Positions 1 to 11,181 of a DNA stretch of 64,000 nucleotides are shown here, piece after piece. How positions within the stretch are numbered: the stretch's first letter is position 1; every line of letters begins with the position of its first letter. A program made the position numbers and the translations under genes. Under the pieces are notes generated by a model. The model did not search any database. It was not told where the DNA came from and saw only the letters and a program-made list of their open reading frames with translations. Source of the stretch: Rhexocercosporidium sp. MPI-PUGE-AT-0058 (lineage: Eukaryota > Ascomycota > Leotiomycetes > Helotiales); NCBI GenBank assembly GCA_020746875.1, contig JAGTJL010000002.1:1984001-2048000 (forward strand), in the 5' to 3' direction.

Positions 1-822
1 AAAGAACCTCCCAATCATACCACTCGCCAAATTCCCCGCAATGCCTCCAGAGTACATGGCACTACCCGCCATGTTCGACGCCTGGCCAAACTTATCGCAT
101 CTGGAGAAAGCGAGGGTATTCGTGACCGTCAGACTCAGCGCAATAGCTATCCACAAATCAGCTCTCTATCCTTCCCAGATCTCTCACACCACACCAGAAT
201 AGAACACAGGACACAACATACCAACCAACGTCAACCAAATAAACTCAAAGCTGAATATCGCCACGAACGCCAGCGCGACCCACAGCAGCGGCTGCGAGTA
301 CAAGGCGATCCAGAAGAAGCGGCTGTCGGTTGCGTTTATGACTTTCACAGCCGGGTCGGACGACTCGAAGACCCAGTGCGAATCGCCCGTCTGAGCGTCG
401 ACTTCGTTCCACCACCGCAGCCCGACGAGGCGTCGCCCGGCGATGTTTTTGAGGTAGTAGAAGTCGGCGGCGAGGAGGAGGATGGTGATGATGAATATCA
501 GGACGCTGGTGGTAGAGCGTTAGTGGATTTGATCTGGGTTCTTCACAGGCCGCCGTCCCTGGTCGCAAAGCTCCCCAGCGATGGCAGAGGAAAGGAAGAA
601 AGAAGGGAAACATACAAGTTCCCCGTAAACAGTAGTCCAAATAGATACACTAGTAAACTCGCTGCAAAGACCTCTAGTTAGCTCTCCATTCCTGCCTTCA
701 TTCATTGACTTTAGGCCACATCAGCACTCACAGATGCGGAAACCGAGGAAACACAGCAGCGTGATAGGATGTGAGGATAATCTCCAGCTCAGCGAGCCCT
801 GCGGCGCTTGACTTGATTCCAT
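1..822 (-). CDS. TVP23: Golgi membrane protein TVP23 (3' end clipped)
   Basis: Late-Golgi membrane protein of the TVP23/FAM18 family, implicated in vesicle trafficking. Exons read from the minus strand: 822-732, 661-616, 505-222 and 146 to the window edge, all with GT...AG borders and consistent phase (189 residues visible). Family landmarks: an N-terminal [12 protein letters not shown] segment, FLGFR, a hydrophobic stretch leading into [20 protein letters not shown], a VFESSD motif and a C-terminal [12 protein letters not shown] block. Yeast Tvp23 is about 199 residues, so only a few C-terminal residues and the stop lie outside the window. Four membrane segments are expected from the family. 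It is divergent from the lyase gene at 1165 and shares a roughly 340-bp promoter interval with it. Identification is firm; the exact exon edges are inferred. Confidence 0.93.
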
Positions 823-1164
823 CGTTTTTTTTTCGGTGGGTGAGGTGGTGAGAGAGTGGATGTTGAAAGTGTCGAAGCTGAAGCTGGTATGGGAGCCGCG
901 TACTTGTGCTGGTGTTGGTGGTGGTCCGGCTCGAAGAAGCTACAGTAGCTTGACCCCCCTGTCCTGTTCCGCCAAGCGTGCTAGGGTCTGGTAGTGTAAG
1001 GCTGAAATTTAGCCTTGCCGTGCTGGACCGAGCTTCCACTTATTCCCGAGGGAGGGGTTAACTTCAATGTCAACAATATATCCTCAGTTTCCACCATTCA
1101 ACAAGGAATTAACCCTTTTCGAACCCCGAAGGCTGTTCAATGATACCCAATTGATATTCGCAAT
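823..1164. promoter_or_regulatory. Shared divergent promoter, TVP23 / CitE-like lyase
   Basis: A 342-bp interval between two start codons facing away from each other, so it must hold both 5' leaders and promoters. A T-rich run lies just upstream of the TVP23 ATG. No clear TATA box or known operator was recognised. Confidence 0.5.
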
Positions 1165-2290
1165 ATGTCTACTTCCAGTATCCTCCGTCGCGCGCTTCTA
1201 TACGGTACCAATCCCTTTCCTTAGCCCTCAGCCTTCGGCCGTCGAGCTCCTCCCCGGACATCAGACCTACACTTACTTACACATCCTCTCGAACCCTACA
1301 CAACATTTATATCACAAGCCTCACTAGAACAAACACGCATAAGCTAACACACACCCTCCAGTCCCAGCATCTTCCCCTAAATTCCTCCAAAAATCCCTCT
1401 CCCTTCCCCCGTTAGACACAGTCTCCTACGACCTCGAAGACAGCGTAACACCCACCCAGAAACCGCTCGCGCGTAAATCCCTCCTGGAGTTCCTCTCCCG
1501 CGAGACACGACCATCTAACATCACCGAGCTCTCCGTGCGCATCAACGCCGTCTCCTCAGGTCTAGCACTAGACGACCTAACGACCATCCTGAAAGCGAAA
1601 CACCTCGATGCGATTGTCGTGCCGAAGGTGAATCGGGCGTCGGATCTACACTTCGTGACGGATGTGTTGAGGCATCAGTTACCCTCTCGGCATGCAGGGG
1701 ATGGGAAAGGGGAAGGACAAGAGCCAGTGAAAATCATAGCCCTGATCGAAAGCGCCGAAGCCGTCATGAACCTCTCGGAAATCTGCAAAGCGTCGCCATA
1801 CCTGAGCGGATTGATCTTCGCAGCCGAGGATTTCGCGCTCGACCTCTCCCTCACGCGAACTCCCTCACTAACAGAGTTCCTGTACGCGCGCTCCGCGATC
1901 GTGACAGCTGCTCGAGCATTCGACCTCCCTTCGACGATCGATCTCGTCTGTACGAGTTTCAGGGGGGAAGAGGGGAAGAGGAGATTAGAGGAGGAGTGTG
2001 TGCAGGGTAGGGGGCTGGGGTTTAATGGGAAGCAGTGTATCCACCCGAGTCAGGTCGAGGGGGTGCAGAGGGCTTTTGCGCCGGCGGAGGAGGAGGTGGA
2101 GTGGGCTGTCAGAGTTGTGGTCGCGGATGGGAAGGCGGATGGGGAGGGGAGGGGGGCGTGGACTCTCGATGGGAAGATGATTGATGTGCCGGTTGTGGGG
2201 AAGGCGAGGAGTGTGGTAGCGAGGGCGGAGAGGTGTGGGTTTGATGTTGAGGCGTTAAGGGAGAAGTGGAAGGGGCAGGAGCCGGAGTAG
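1165..2290 (+). CDS. CitE/CLYBL-type HpcH/HpaI lyase
   Basis: Two exons, 1165-1204 and 1362-2290, give 322 residues. The 40-nt first exon encodes RRALLY, which splices into VPASSPKF to rebuild the conserved family N-terminus; that decided the start. Family features: the DLEDSV Mg-binding loop, an ALIESAEAV strand carrying the metal-ligand Glu, AAEDFALDL with its Asp, and [12 protein letters not shown] near the C-terminus. These place it in the citrate-lyase beta-subunit-like family (TIM barrel). The human relative CLYBL is a mitochondrial citramalyl-CoA lyase, so acyl-CoA cleavage such as citramalyl- or malyl-CoA is the likely activity; the substrate is inferred. The basic N-terminus could act as a mitochondrial signal. 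The intron contains a CTAAC branch-like sequence. Confidence 0.88.
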
Positions 2291-2515
2291 AGGTGTTGGG
2301 TTGTGGAGGGATGTCTACAGAGGTGTATGTAATAGCTGGCAGCTGAGCAACGACACATGTTCATGCGCATGCATGAAGTCACAGCAGGCTCGAGAAAGAG
2401 CAACTAGGGGAATGTGACCAGAGTCAAGTATTAATTCATGACAACTACCAACTGGTATCTAGAGGTATGCATGTTCAGTAGCATATTATGTAATTCCAAG
2501 AACAACAGGAGTCCG

Positions 2516-5407
2516 TCAGTACTGTCGGTCAGGTTGCAAAAATCTGTTGGTGTTAGTGTCCGCCTGTGCATAGTAGCCTCCATATTCAATGTCTTGATAC
2601 GCTGATGGATGAGGCATGGAGAAGGCCTGCTCGTCGTATATATGCCGGTTCTCATAATAGTCCTGATCTTCAAACATGTTGTGATTACCAAGGCTCTGGT
2701 CAACACCATGTGCCTCGGAGTTCCAGACCCCTAATTCGTTAAAATTTTCGGCATCCAAACTATCCATGCCTCTTTCGTATCCTTGGTGCATTTCTAGATC
2801 GTTGCTGTGATCAATTGCGTGAGCGTACTCTGCAAGATAGGTAGCGTGCTGCTGCTCTCCGCACAAAATATCTTCATCATAAGGAGGTGGCTTAACACCC
2901 GAGGGGACCCACAATAGTTCGTTCACTGCATGATCTGTGCCATCATGCGGAAAGTGGTGAGGTAACGCTTCTGCCTGCATTTGACGCAGATAGAGTGACG
3001 CGTGTCCAGCCGTAGTTGGCAATCTGGTAACACTGCTGGTACCTGAAGAATTGCCAAGCCAAGCCCCTCTCACAGGAAAACCAAGATAGGTCCTATTAGC
3101 GCCATCTCCAGCATAGCTTTGATTCGCTTCCTGTTCCATGTGATTGTTTGGCTGGCTTTGTTCTTCAAGTTGACTTTCGACTCGATTTTGGTTGTTGTTC
3201 CAGATTGAGGTTAAGCGAGGCCCCCTCCCCTCGGCAGATACATTCGAGCCGAAATGCCTCTCTGGCACAGGTGTTTCGCCATGGAGAGGAGAATTCTCAT
3301 GAGAGTCTTCGTATATCGTTGGAAGAGACGGGTTCGAGGCTCTGCTCAGAAGTAGTCGGTGGGCTGAATTGGCAAAATATTGTGGATAGCTAGCTCTCGA
3401 AGAATCCTGGTTCGACTGGGACTTGATACTGGACTCCATGATTGACATTCGGCCATCTTGTTCTTTATCATGCGGTACGTTTTCATCTCGAAGAACAGGA
3501 ACTGTTGTGGATGGCCTCTTCGGCATTTTAACACGTGCATTCTTTGCAATCTTTTCACGGCTAAGAGGTGTGGCCTTGGATTGGAGTGCATTATTGATCA
3601 TCATCGCTGCGGCGGAAGTTTGGTGGTTGAGATTGACGGCATTTGGAGCCTCAACCCATCCAGTCCTAGGATTGAAATGTTCAACGACAATTCGTTTCCG
3701 GATCGTACCATGCTGGTCGATTGTTTCCGTCTGGTTTTCGGATGTGATTTTGTCTGGTAACTCGTGAAGTTTATCTCGACTGTCGCGTCTCGAACCATCT
3801 CTCTGCACTTCCTCTCTATCCTGGATATAGGCTTCGGATATTCCAATTTCAGCTCCAGTTTCTGAAAAACTGGGCGTCTCTTTTGACGTTCGATTACTCA
3901 AACGTACACTTCGAGTTTTGCGTGCCTTTGGAACTTGTCCTTCGCACACGCTGGGAGAAGTAGTTGCCCGACTGAAGTTAGAATCTCTGCTAATCCCAGT
4001 ATCTCTGAAGATGCCGGTATTATCGATGGAACGCCGGACCGAATCAGGCGTCGTACTACCGGGCCTTCGATCAAAGTTACCTTCAAGTGACGCAGAAGTA
4101 GGAGATCTCTGACTTTCGGACCACGAGACATAAGTCGTCGCTTTGCCTGAAAGCCTACCCGCGGAGCCTGGGGTGTTCCTGGAATGACTCGTTTTCGGAG
4201 AACAGTGGTAGCTGTGGCCCGCTTGGTACCTATAAGATGATGGCCCAGATGGTCTTCCATTATGCTCGTGGTAAGACCTAATTGGCTCTGAGGGCTTGTG
4301 ATTACTAGTGTCTTGTTCGGACTGGAGTTGCTTAGCGTATAGTGAATGTTCTTTTCTGGCAAGCTCGGATGGTGGACCGCTTTGATTCGAAGAGACATCT
4401 TGCAACGGTACCCTATTCGGCTTGAAAAAGCTCGATATCTCATCTTGCGCTTTTGATGCTTTCCTTTTCTCTTTTTCTCGAGATCTTGACTTGATCTTGT
4501 CCTCTGTATCAACGTGCTGAATTGTCTTTGATTGCCGAAGAAATTCCATTTCAGAAAATGCTAGATCGGGTACTACGACAGGTCAGCATGGATTTCTCCT
4601 GTAACGCACGGCAGGCGCACTTACTTCCTCGACGTCTTGCAGGGGATGAAGCCCGGCCATTGTTAAATAACCCAAGACCTTGAGATGGGCGTATCTACAA
4701 CTGTCAGTCTATTTCCGGTTTAATTTGAGAGCGAACCGACGGTCAAACGATCTTGAGCAATGCTTTTAGAGCTGAAATTCTGCATCAATGTCTCCCCAGC
4801 TGTCCTTGCTGCTTTCTTGCGATCTCCTTTCCTTTCCCGCTTCTTCCTACTTGTCTTTTCATCGCTGGTTTTCCTTTGCTTCTTCTCTTTCTTCTTAGGC
4901 TCATATCGATCTTCACGTGTCTTATGGCGTGCCCTCTTCTCGAAAGTCTCTTTGGGAGGACTCGGTGTTGGTGGGTGACTGGTGAACCTAGAATTTGACG
5001 AGGTAACCCTCTGCTTCTTCTGAGGTGGGGTTGACTGGTTCTCGGATCGCCTCGACACTGCAGGTCTGGGATCATCTCGCTTCGATTGATGTAATGAAGG
5101 TCTGACTGGTTCCCCCAATAGCGAGCTATCTGAAGACGAATCGTGCTTCCTCTTTCTCTGAGAAGGTCCAGGTTCGATCGCCGTATTGAGAGCTGTACGA
5201 CGGGCCGGGTATTCAGAATGTGCTATTTCATTCTGTTCTTTATCTGAGAGGGGTGATGTCAGCAAGAGGGGTTTGCTTCTGCTAGAACCCGACTATAAAC
5301 TCACTAGAAGAGGTTTCCCGCGTTACGAACGCCTCGCTGTGATTGGAATCGCTTTCAGTCTGTGCAAGCCATCTCCGAACATAATCTTTGTCTCCGCTCA
5401 ACGCCAT
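2516..5407 (-). CDS. Uncharacterised basic disordered protein with PIP box
   Basis: Four exons on the minus strand, 5407-5305, 5243-4741, 4694-4625 and 4572-2516, give 910 residues in frame. The start (MALSGDKDYV) is inferred; the exon 2/3 intron is only 46 nt with a weak GTCGGT donor, so that border is less certain. The N-terminal third is rich in Lys/Arg/Ser with several clusters that could act as nuclear localisation signals. A conserved-looking core follows: GLGLFNNGRASSP, RRRGIPDLAFSEMEFL, then QDEISSFF, a perfect match to the PCNA-interacting consensus QxxIxxFF, followed by basic residues. The remaining 600 residues are low-complexity and Ser/Asn/Gln-rich with no enzyme motif. Nuclear location and a PCNA or DNA-metabolism role are inferences from the motif only. 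No named family was recognised. Confidence 0.8.
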
Positions 5408-8400
5408 CTCATGATTCCCCTTGGGTAGCTTCGCAGCTGGATGGTCTGGAGGAGCTTCCGCCCTTGAAGGATCCCTGCAAACTCGACGATCTAGATCTTT
5501 CGAGCTGCGGTGATGCTCCCGTCTATGATTGTCTTTGGGGACTTTGGGTATGGCTTGCATCCCAGTATGCCGTCCTTCAAGCCGGTGACGCCTGTCCATA
5601 GTGTTAGATGTGTGGGAAGTAGAAACTCTCGGTAGGGTGGCATGCTTCCCCGGATTTATAATGAAGCCTGAGACACTCGCCGAAGTATTGTCCTCTGATT
5701 GAAAGGGTTCGAGAGATTAGTTGGAGCTTGACATGACTCAGAGGCAAGAGTGGGAAGTTTCGAGGCACTGCCTCCGCAACGGTAGGCAGTTACGCAGGTC
5801 GCGCCTGCCCAACTGCTGTTTTTACCAGCTTCAATGAATGGATATCCCGGATTAGGGAGTTTAACGTTGAACTACAAGCTCTCACAGTTTCTATTGTGCC
5901 TCGCAAGGTATCTGAGCACGATCCAAACAATACGCGACTTGAGTATCTGGTAGTGAAAGTGAAAGAGAACCGATAGTGAAGTTCCATGGCCATCTTGGTC
6001 ATCCTTTCGGTGCAGACCAATTATCGCCCCAATTGGAGCTCTCGGACGTTGATGGCGTCCCTGCATAAGAGCTGGCCATGATAGAGGTCGGCGTCGGCTC
6101 CTCGCAGAATCAGCATGGGATACCGCACATGGTTTGATGCAGTGAGATTTCAGAAGATGACGGCAGAGAAGTTAAACAGCGGTGTGGATCGGCTACAGCC
6201 CTATGAGTTTTCTAGCGATCGCACATGCAGGCGCAGCTATTTTACCTGTCCTTGTCGATCTCGATGGACTCTCCTTGATATTGAATCTGACGCGTTGAAT
6301 CCTTATCTGTAAAAAGCTCCTGAATAGGGTGTCGGCTTTCAAGACAGGCTATCACATGACGTGCAGCCAATGCGAGAACCGCTGTCAAGCTTGTGAGTTG
6401 CCACGATAGCAGTGAATCTGCGGCAGTGGATTGGATGTTACGCAGGATCTGCGAATAGCTATGTGTCCCAGCTTCTTGGAATTTCCTTGTATCAACATCA
6501 GAGCTTGATGGATACCTTGCATCGTATTGTCAAGCAGCCACTCAGCAGCATATCAGCTTGGCGCCGGGTAAGGGAAGAAAGGAAGCAAAACCAGATAGGC
6601 ATAAGCTAGCCGTTGAGAAGACTTGCGCTCAAGGTGACTTCCGCTGATCGCTCAACGGCTAGACTTTGTTTGACGCAGTCCCTCAAGCATCTAGCCGGCC
6701 GAGTTATCTCGCCCCTCCTCTCATCTGCATGTATAGTATGTGTCGGTCTCGCTGCGTCATGATAGTCCGCAGTCTCGTTGCTTTCTGACTAAGGTTTGCA
6801 AGCGGACGGGAACAGGAGGGAAAAGAAAGGGAGGAGGGCTTGGGAAGCGAACAGACATGACCAGTTCTCAGTCGAATCAGACCAACTTTAACTTAATCGC
6901 GCGCAGAGAGAGGGGGGGGGGGAGCGCCAGAGCCGCCAGAGCCATAAAAGCCCGGTGCCGATACAGGAGTGAAGGGCATGAGAAAGAGAGCGAGCGAACG
7001 AGCGCATTTTTTTCCCAAACACACCTTTCTTTCCAGCGGAAGCGAAACCACGGAGCTAGTGATACGCTATTTTAGCGTTTTCTTATCGATAAGGGAGACT
7101 GTCCCGGTCCCGACCCGACTCCACCCTCAAGCTCCTCTTTGCCTTAAGGTAGATTACCTACCCTGTGCTGCCCTGCACTGCCCGGTCCACAGCATTGGAC
7201 CCTGTGGGCGAGAACATTGGAAGGCAGGAACCAGCCCTGCTCTGCTCTGCTCGCTGCTGCTCGGAGTGGAAACTGTTGATCCAGACTCCACATCTCGGGA
7301 AGGACACTGTGGAATAAATGGGCTACGACGGGACAGGACAGGAAAGGATCGCATGGACAGCAGAAAGCCAGGAAAGCCAGGAGATAGCAGAAGCCGAATG
7401 AAGAGAAGTGACTGATGACTTACTGCGTTGTAATTGCTTTTCCTTTGACCTTCTCTCTCGTTTGATTTCTTCCCCGATTCCTGGTTTCTTTCTTTTTGAG
7501 TATTGCGGGTAAAGGTCGGTCTGTGATGCTCCAGCCCCAGCCGGGCCAGGCCAGCTACCCCTCCCCCTCACCCTCCCCCTCTCTTCCAATTCGACTCCTC
7601 GCCTGAACCCCACCCCGCCAAACTTACTCACTTCACCTCACCTCACCTCATATTCCAATCCTTTCCTTCCATCGCCCCTCCACCCCGTCACATCATCATC
7701 ATCATCACCACCTCCACCACCCACATCGAGACGAGGGGCGGAATAGAGAGCCTGTGAGCCTATCCCAACCCAGCCCACTCATCCTTGTCACCTATCGGAG
7801 CACGCAAGCAAGAAGAAGAAGGCCAAACGCAAACAGAACCTGTTCGCAGACAAAGCTGCATTGCAGCTACCTACCTGCCTGCCTTACCGGCCCATGGCCG
7901 TTTGCCCACACTTTCTTTATAGGACCCTACTTTCCTGACTAACCCGCTCAGCCTGCAGATTTAGGCGTGAATCCGGACCATCTTTACCCTTCTAGCCCGC
8001 CTGGATACGGAGTCGCACTCTGGCAGCCCTTCATCGACTGATTGGAGCTTCATCGATGCTTTGAAGTTCGAACGCTGCTGGCCCATGGCTATAGCAGGAC
8101 CTGTTGGTGGGTGTCATCAAGCTGCTGGTCTCCCCACATACGGAGCCCTACAGGATGTGTAGATTGCCGTCGATACCATATATTTGGAACTGCCATGAAG
8201 AAGCCGCTGAGGCCAGAGTTTGCTCCTTCCGTTGACTGGAAAGAGGTCGATATGCGTCTGATGCCAGATTTTCGCCCTTGCACCCACATGGAGCTGCAGC
8301 CATGCTGTGGATGTATGATATGCCCTGCTATGCCAGAAGGAGGAACCAAGGATGCACAGGCCCAAATGCGCTCCAATCGAGCGCCACAAAGCCAACCAGT

Positions 8401-8993
8401 ACCAGAGGGACGATGCGGGTCTTAGAGTTGACATTCATTGAACTTGACTTCAGCCGGCCTGGGCTGGGTTGGCTTGGTCTGGCGGACGGCCTTCCAGTCC
8501 ATGGTCCGCCTTCTGGTGTCTGTCTGTCTATCTGTCTGCTTGCCACATTCAATATTTGCCATGCCTGCGCTATACTTGGCTATGCCCCGCTATGCAAGCC
8601 TCTATCCATTGTTCTGCTCTTTCTCTTCCTCTGGCTCTCGACGCGGCGTGAGGTTCATGTTCATGTAGGGGTGGCGAGATTGAGAAGCTCTCTCACTGGA
8701 TTGGAGGAGGGGCAGCGCAACCTTGCTGCCACACCACACTAACCCCGGCATCAACCCCACCTAGGTGCTTCCCAAATCCTCACCCATTACTTGCCAGCTG
8801 CTCCGTTTCGTAAAAGTGTGAGGCATGTAAAAAAGCCATCGAGCCATAATTCACTTCGCTCCCCTGTCAAATCGGCAGGCAGGCAGGAGCTCGCAGGCTT
8901 GGGCAGCAGCATAAGGGTCAAGCACGCAAAGCAAGCAAGTGCAAGGACAAGCAGTGAAGCACACACACGCAAAGAAGCTCGGCATGCCGCAGT

Positions 8994-9009
8994 ACCTACC
9001 TAGGTAGGT
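8994..9009. promoter_or_regulatory. 16-bp perfect palindrome centred on CCTAGG
   Basis: ACCTACCTAGGTAGGT reads identically on both strands. It lies about 800 bp upstream of the RRM protein start and just upstream of the GTGAAAG cluster. A similar CTACCTAGGTA core occurs near 31407. Symmetry suggests a dimeric DNA-binding site, but no factor is known from this sequence. Confidence 0.4.
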
Positions 9010-9051
9010 GAAAAGGCAGGCACAACGCGAGAAACTGCCAAAAAAAAAAAG

Positions 9052-9172
9052 GTGAAAGGGCTAAAGCAGGGTCTGTTTGGTCTGAACCTGGAACTGCGTC
9101 TGCTCAAAGAGTGAAAGCTCCAAAGTGAAAGCGTCCGCTAAAAACACGACTCTTCCACGTCAAAAGTGAAAG
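9052..9172 (+). promoter_or_regulatory. Cluster of four GTGAAAG motifs
   Basis: Exact GTGAAAG copies start at 9052, 9111, 9125 and 9166, and a partial AGTGAAG follows near 9186. All are in the same orientation, upstream of the glycine-rich RNA-binding gene. The clustering could mark a regulatory element; function is inferred only from repetition and position. Confidence 0.35.
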
Positions 9173-9809
9173 AGTGTAGGAAGAAAGTGAAGCCAAAGGG
9201 AAAGAACGCGCGCGATTGCATTGCGGCCTCAGCGCTAGTGGATTAGGCGAGACGAGGGGCAGGTCAGAGCCTTCATATTGCACCCAACACCCTTCCTTCC
9301 TTTCCTCTTCCCTCCAACAACCTCTTCTCCACTACATCTTCCTTTGCGATCCCCAAACATCGCAACTTCTTCTCGTCTTTCTTCCTTCATCAATCAATCA
9401 TACGTGCGCACTGTCCTTTCAGTCGTTCACCAAGATTGTCTTATCAACCAAAACGTCAACTTCGTCTTCGATTTCGATCAATTCAACCCCACCCACGACA
9501 ACAACACCCTCTCTCACAGTTCGTCTGATTCTTCTGCTTGCTATGCGCTGACCCTGCTCCTCCTCCTCGATCTCATCCATCCATCCATCACCTCACCTCC
9601 CAATTGTCATATCACAACTCCCTTCCTTCTCCGTTCAGCGGAGGCCCTGTTCTGCCTCGATGTACTTTCTTTGCGTGATCCGCGTCCCGTCCGTTCTCGT
9701 CTCAGTCTCCGTCTCTTCACCACCACTACCGCCGTGACGCGCTCTCTTGTGTCTGGCTGCGCGCGGAAATTGAGACTTTGATTCAGGTTACTCCAACAAC
9801 ATCTTCAAG

Positions 9810-10798
9810 ATGTCCAAGCTCTTCATTGGGTAAGTTCACAATGGCGCCTCTGCGCTCCCTCCCCACAGCCAACTCTATAAGAGCTAACCATTGATACAGT
9901 GGCCTTGCGTGGCACACGGATGAGAACGCGCTTCGCCAGAAGTTCGAGGAGTTCGGCGCGGTCGAGGAAGCCGTAAGTTTCTCGTTGTCGAGTTCAGCAT
10001 CAACAATGCTAATGCGATTGCGCAACAGGTTGTCGTTAAGGACCGTGACACTGGTCGCAGCCGTGGCTTCGGCTTTGTCCGCTATGGATCCGATGCCGAT
10101 GCTGAGGCCGCTATCACTGCCATGAACAACATCGAGTTCGACGGCCGTACTATCCGTGTCGATAAGGCTAGCGAGCGTGGCTCTGGTGGAGGAGGTATGT
10201 TACTCCAGCTATCCTGTGTGACCAGTGCTGACTTGAATGACAGGTGGAGGATTCGGAGGTGGCCGTGGAGGTGGTGGTACGTCTACCAAATCCGAATTTC
10301 TATTCCATCCAGGCTTCCGGAACTTAAATCAGGATCTAGGCCTTGGATTTGAACATGGCTAACGGACTCATAGGCGGTGGTTACGGACGCGGAGGCGGTG
10401 GCTATGGTGGTACGTGTAATTCTATCTCGTGTCATATTTCGAGATCCAATGTCGAGATTTGAGGGTCTTTCCCTCGATATCGACAATGGACTTGGATAAA
10501 ACAGTTACGAATTCGATTGGACAGTGGCTAACAAACATACCAGGTGGCGGCGGCGGCTACGGAGACAGACAGCAAGGCGGTTATGGGGGAAATCAAGGCG
10601 GAGGAGGTGGTTATGGTGGCCAGGGAGGTGGACAGGGAGGTTACGGCGGTGGAGGAGGTGAGTTATTCCAGTCGACTCTCGTCGACGTATGAAATGAGCG
10701 GACCTGGGCTAACATTGCGAGATAAAGGCTACTCCCAAGGTGGCGGCGGAGGATACTCCCAAGGCGGCGACCAGCAAGGAGGAGGAAGATGGCAGTGA
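9810..10798 (+). CDS. Glycine-rich RNA-binding protein (single RRM)
   Basis: Seven exons: 9810-9829, 9900-9972, 10029-10194, 10244-10276, 10374-10409, 10544-10657 and 10728-10798, giving 170 residues. One RNA-recognition motif covers residues 4-78, with RNP2 LFIGGL near residue 4 and RNP1 RGFGFVRY at 43-50. A tail of Gly, Tyr, Gln and Ser (GGY/GGYG, YSQGG) follows. The architecture matches fungal and plant GRP7-type proteins and animal CIRBP/RBM3, which act in mRNA processing and stress or cold responses. Every intron in the tail is phase 1, interrupting a Gly codon after its first G, and the three internal tail exons are 33, 36 and 114 nt, all multiples of three, so they can be skipped without frameshift. 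A long pyrimidine-rich leader precedes the gene. Confidence 0.95.
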
Positions 10799-11181
10799 TT
10801 TGTTGGGCCATGATATTCTCTCGGACCTTGCTTGCAGCGTAGTACGTACGTTTTGAGGACAAGAAAAGTCCGCTGGGTAGCAGCGAAAGTTAATTGTGTG
10901 GTGCGATCTTGAGGATCATCTTTTCGATGGTCATCGGTCAGCCTGCGTGGTCTATGGATGCGGTTCCTTGGCGAGCTTCACGCTCTGCTCGGCGTTTGGG
11001 GGGATCTCCTACCTGTTATTGTCTCACACATTCACACTCTGAGCTTTCGACGTTTCGACCGAGATCACTTTGATCGAAGGTCATCGGGGGTTATTTCTTG
11101 AAGACTGCACTTAATGCAGGTCTGATCTGTCTATGGCGAGGTATTTGCCCAAATTGGGAAACGAAAAGGCTTCTCCGAAAA
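10799..11181. other. Convergent 3' interval
   Basis: A 383-bp gap between the stop codons of the RRM gene (plus strand) and the ChaC gene (minus strand). It should hold both 3' UTRs. No further feature was seen. Confidence 0.6.

Larger units (their letters stand above)
5408..9809. other. Long non-coding tract with leader of the RRM gene
   Basis: No open frame here has family motifs, exon-like splice structure or coding-like composition. The part from about 9250 to 9809 is pyrimidine-rich (CCTTCC/CTTC runs) and is probably the 5' leader of the glycine-rich RNA-binding gene. From 7600 to 9200 there are short low-complexity runs (CACCTCACCTC, CATCATCAT), a 16-bp perfect palindrome at 8994-9009 and four exact GTGAAAG copies at 9052-9172. 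A long non-coding RNA cannot be excluded. Confidence 0.55.

Noticed and set aside
8042..8742. Overlapping 127- and 154-codon plus-strand frames that might be a gene in the long gap
   Set aside because: No family motif, odd Cys/Trp/Met composition, overlapping frames on both strands and no splice structure; consistent with chance.
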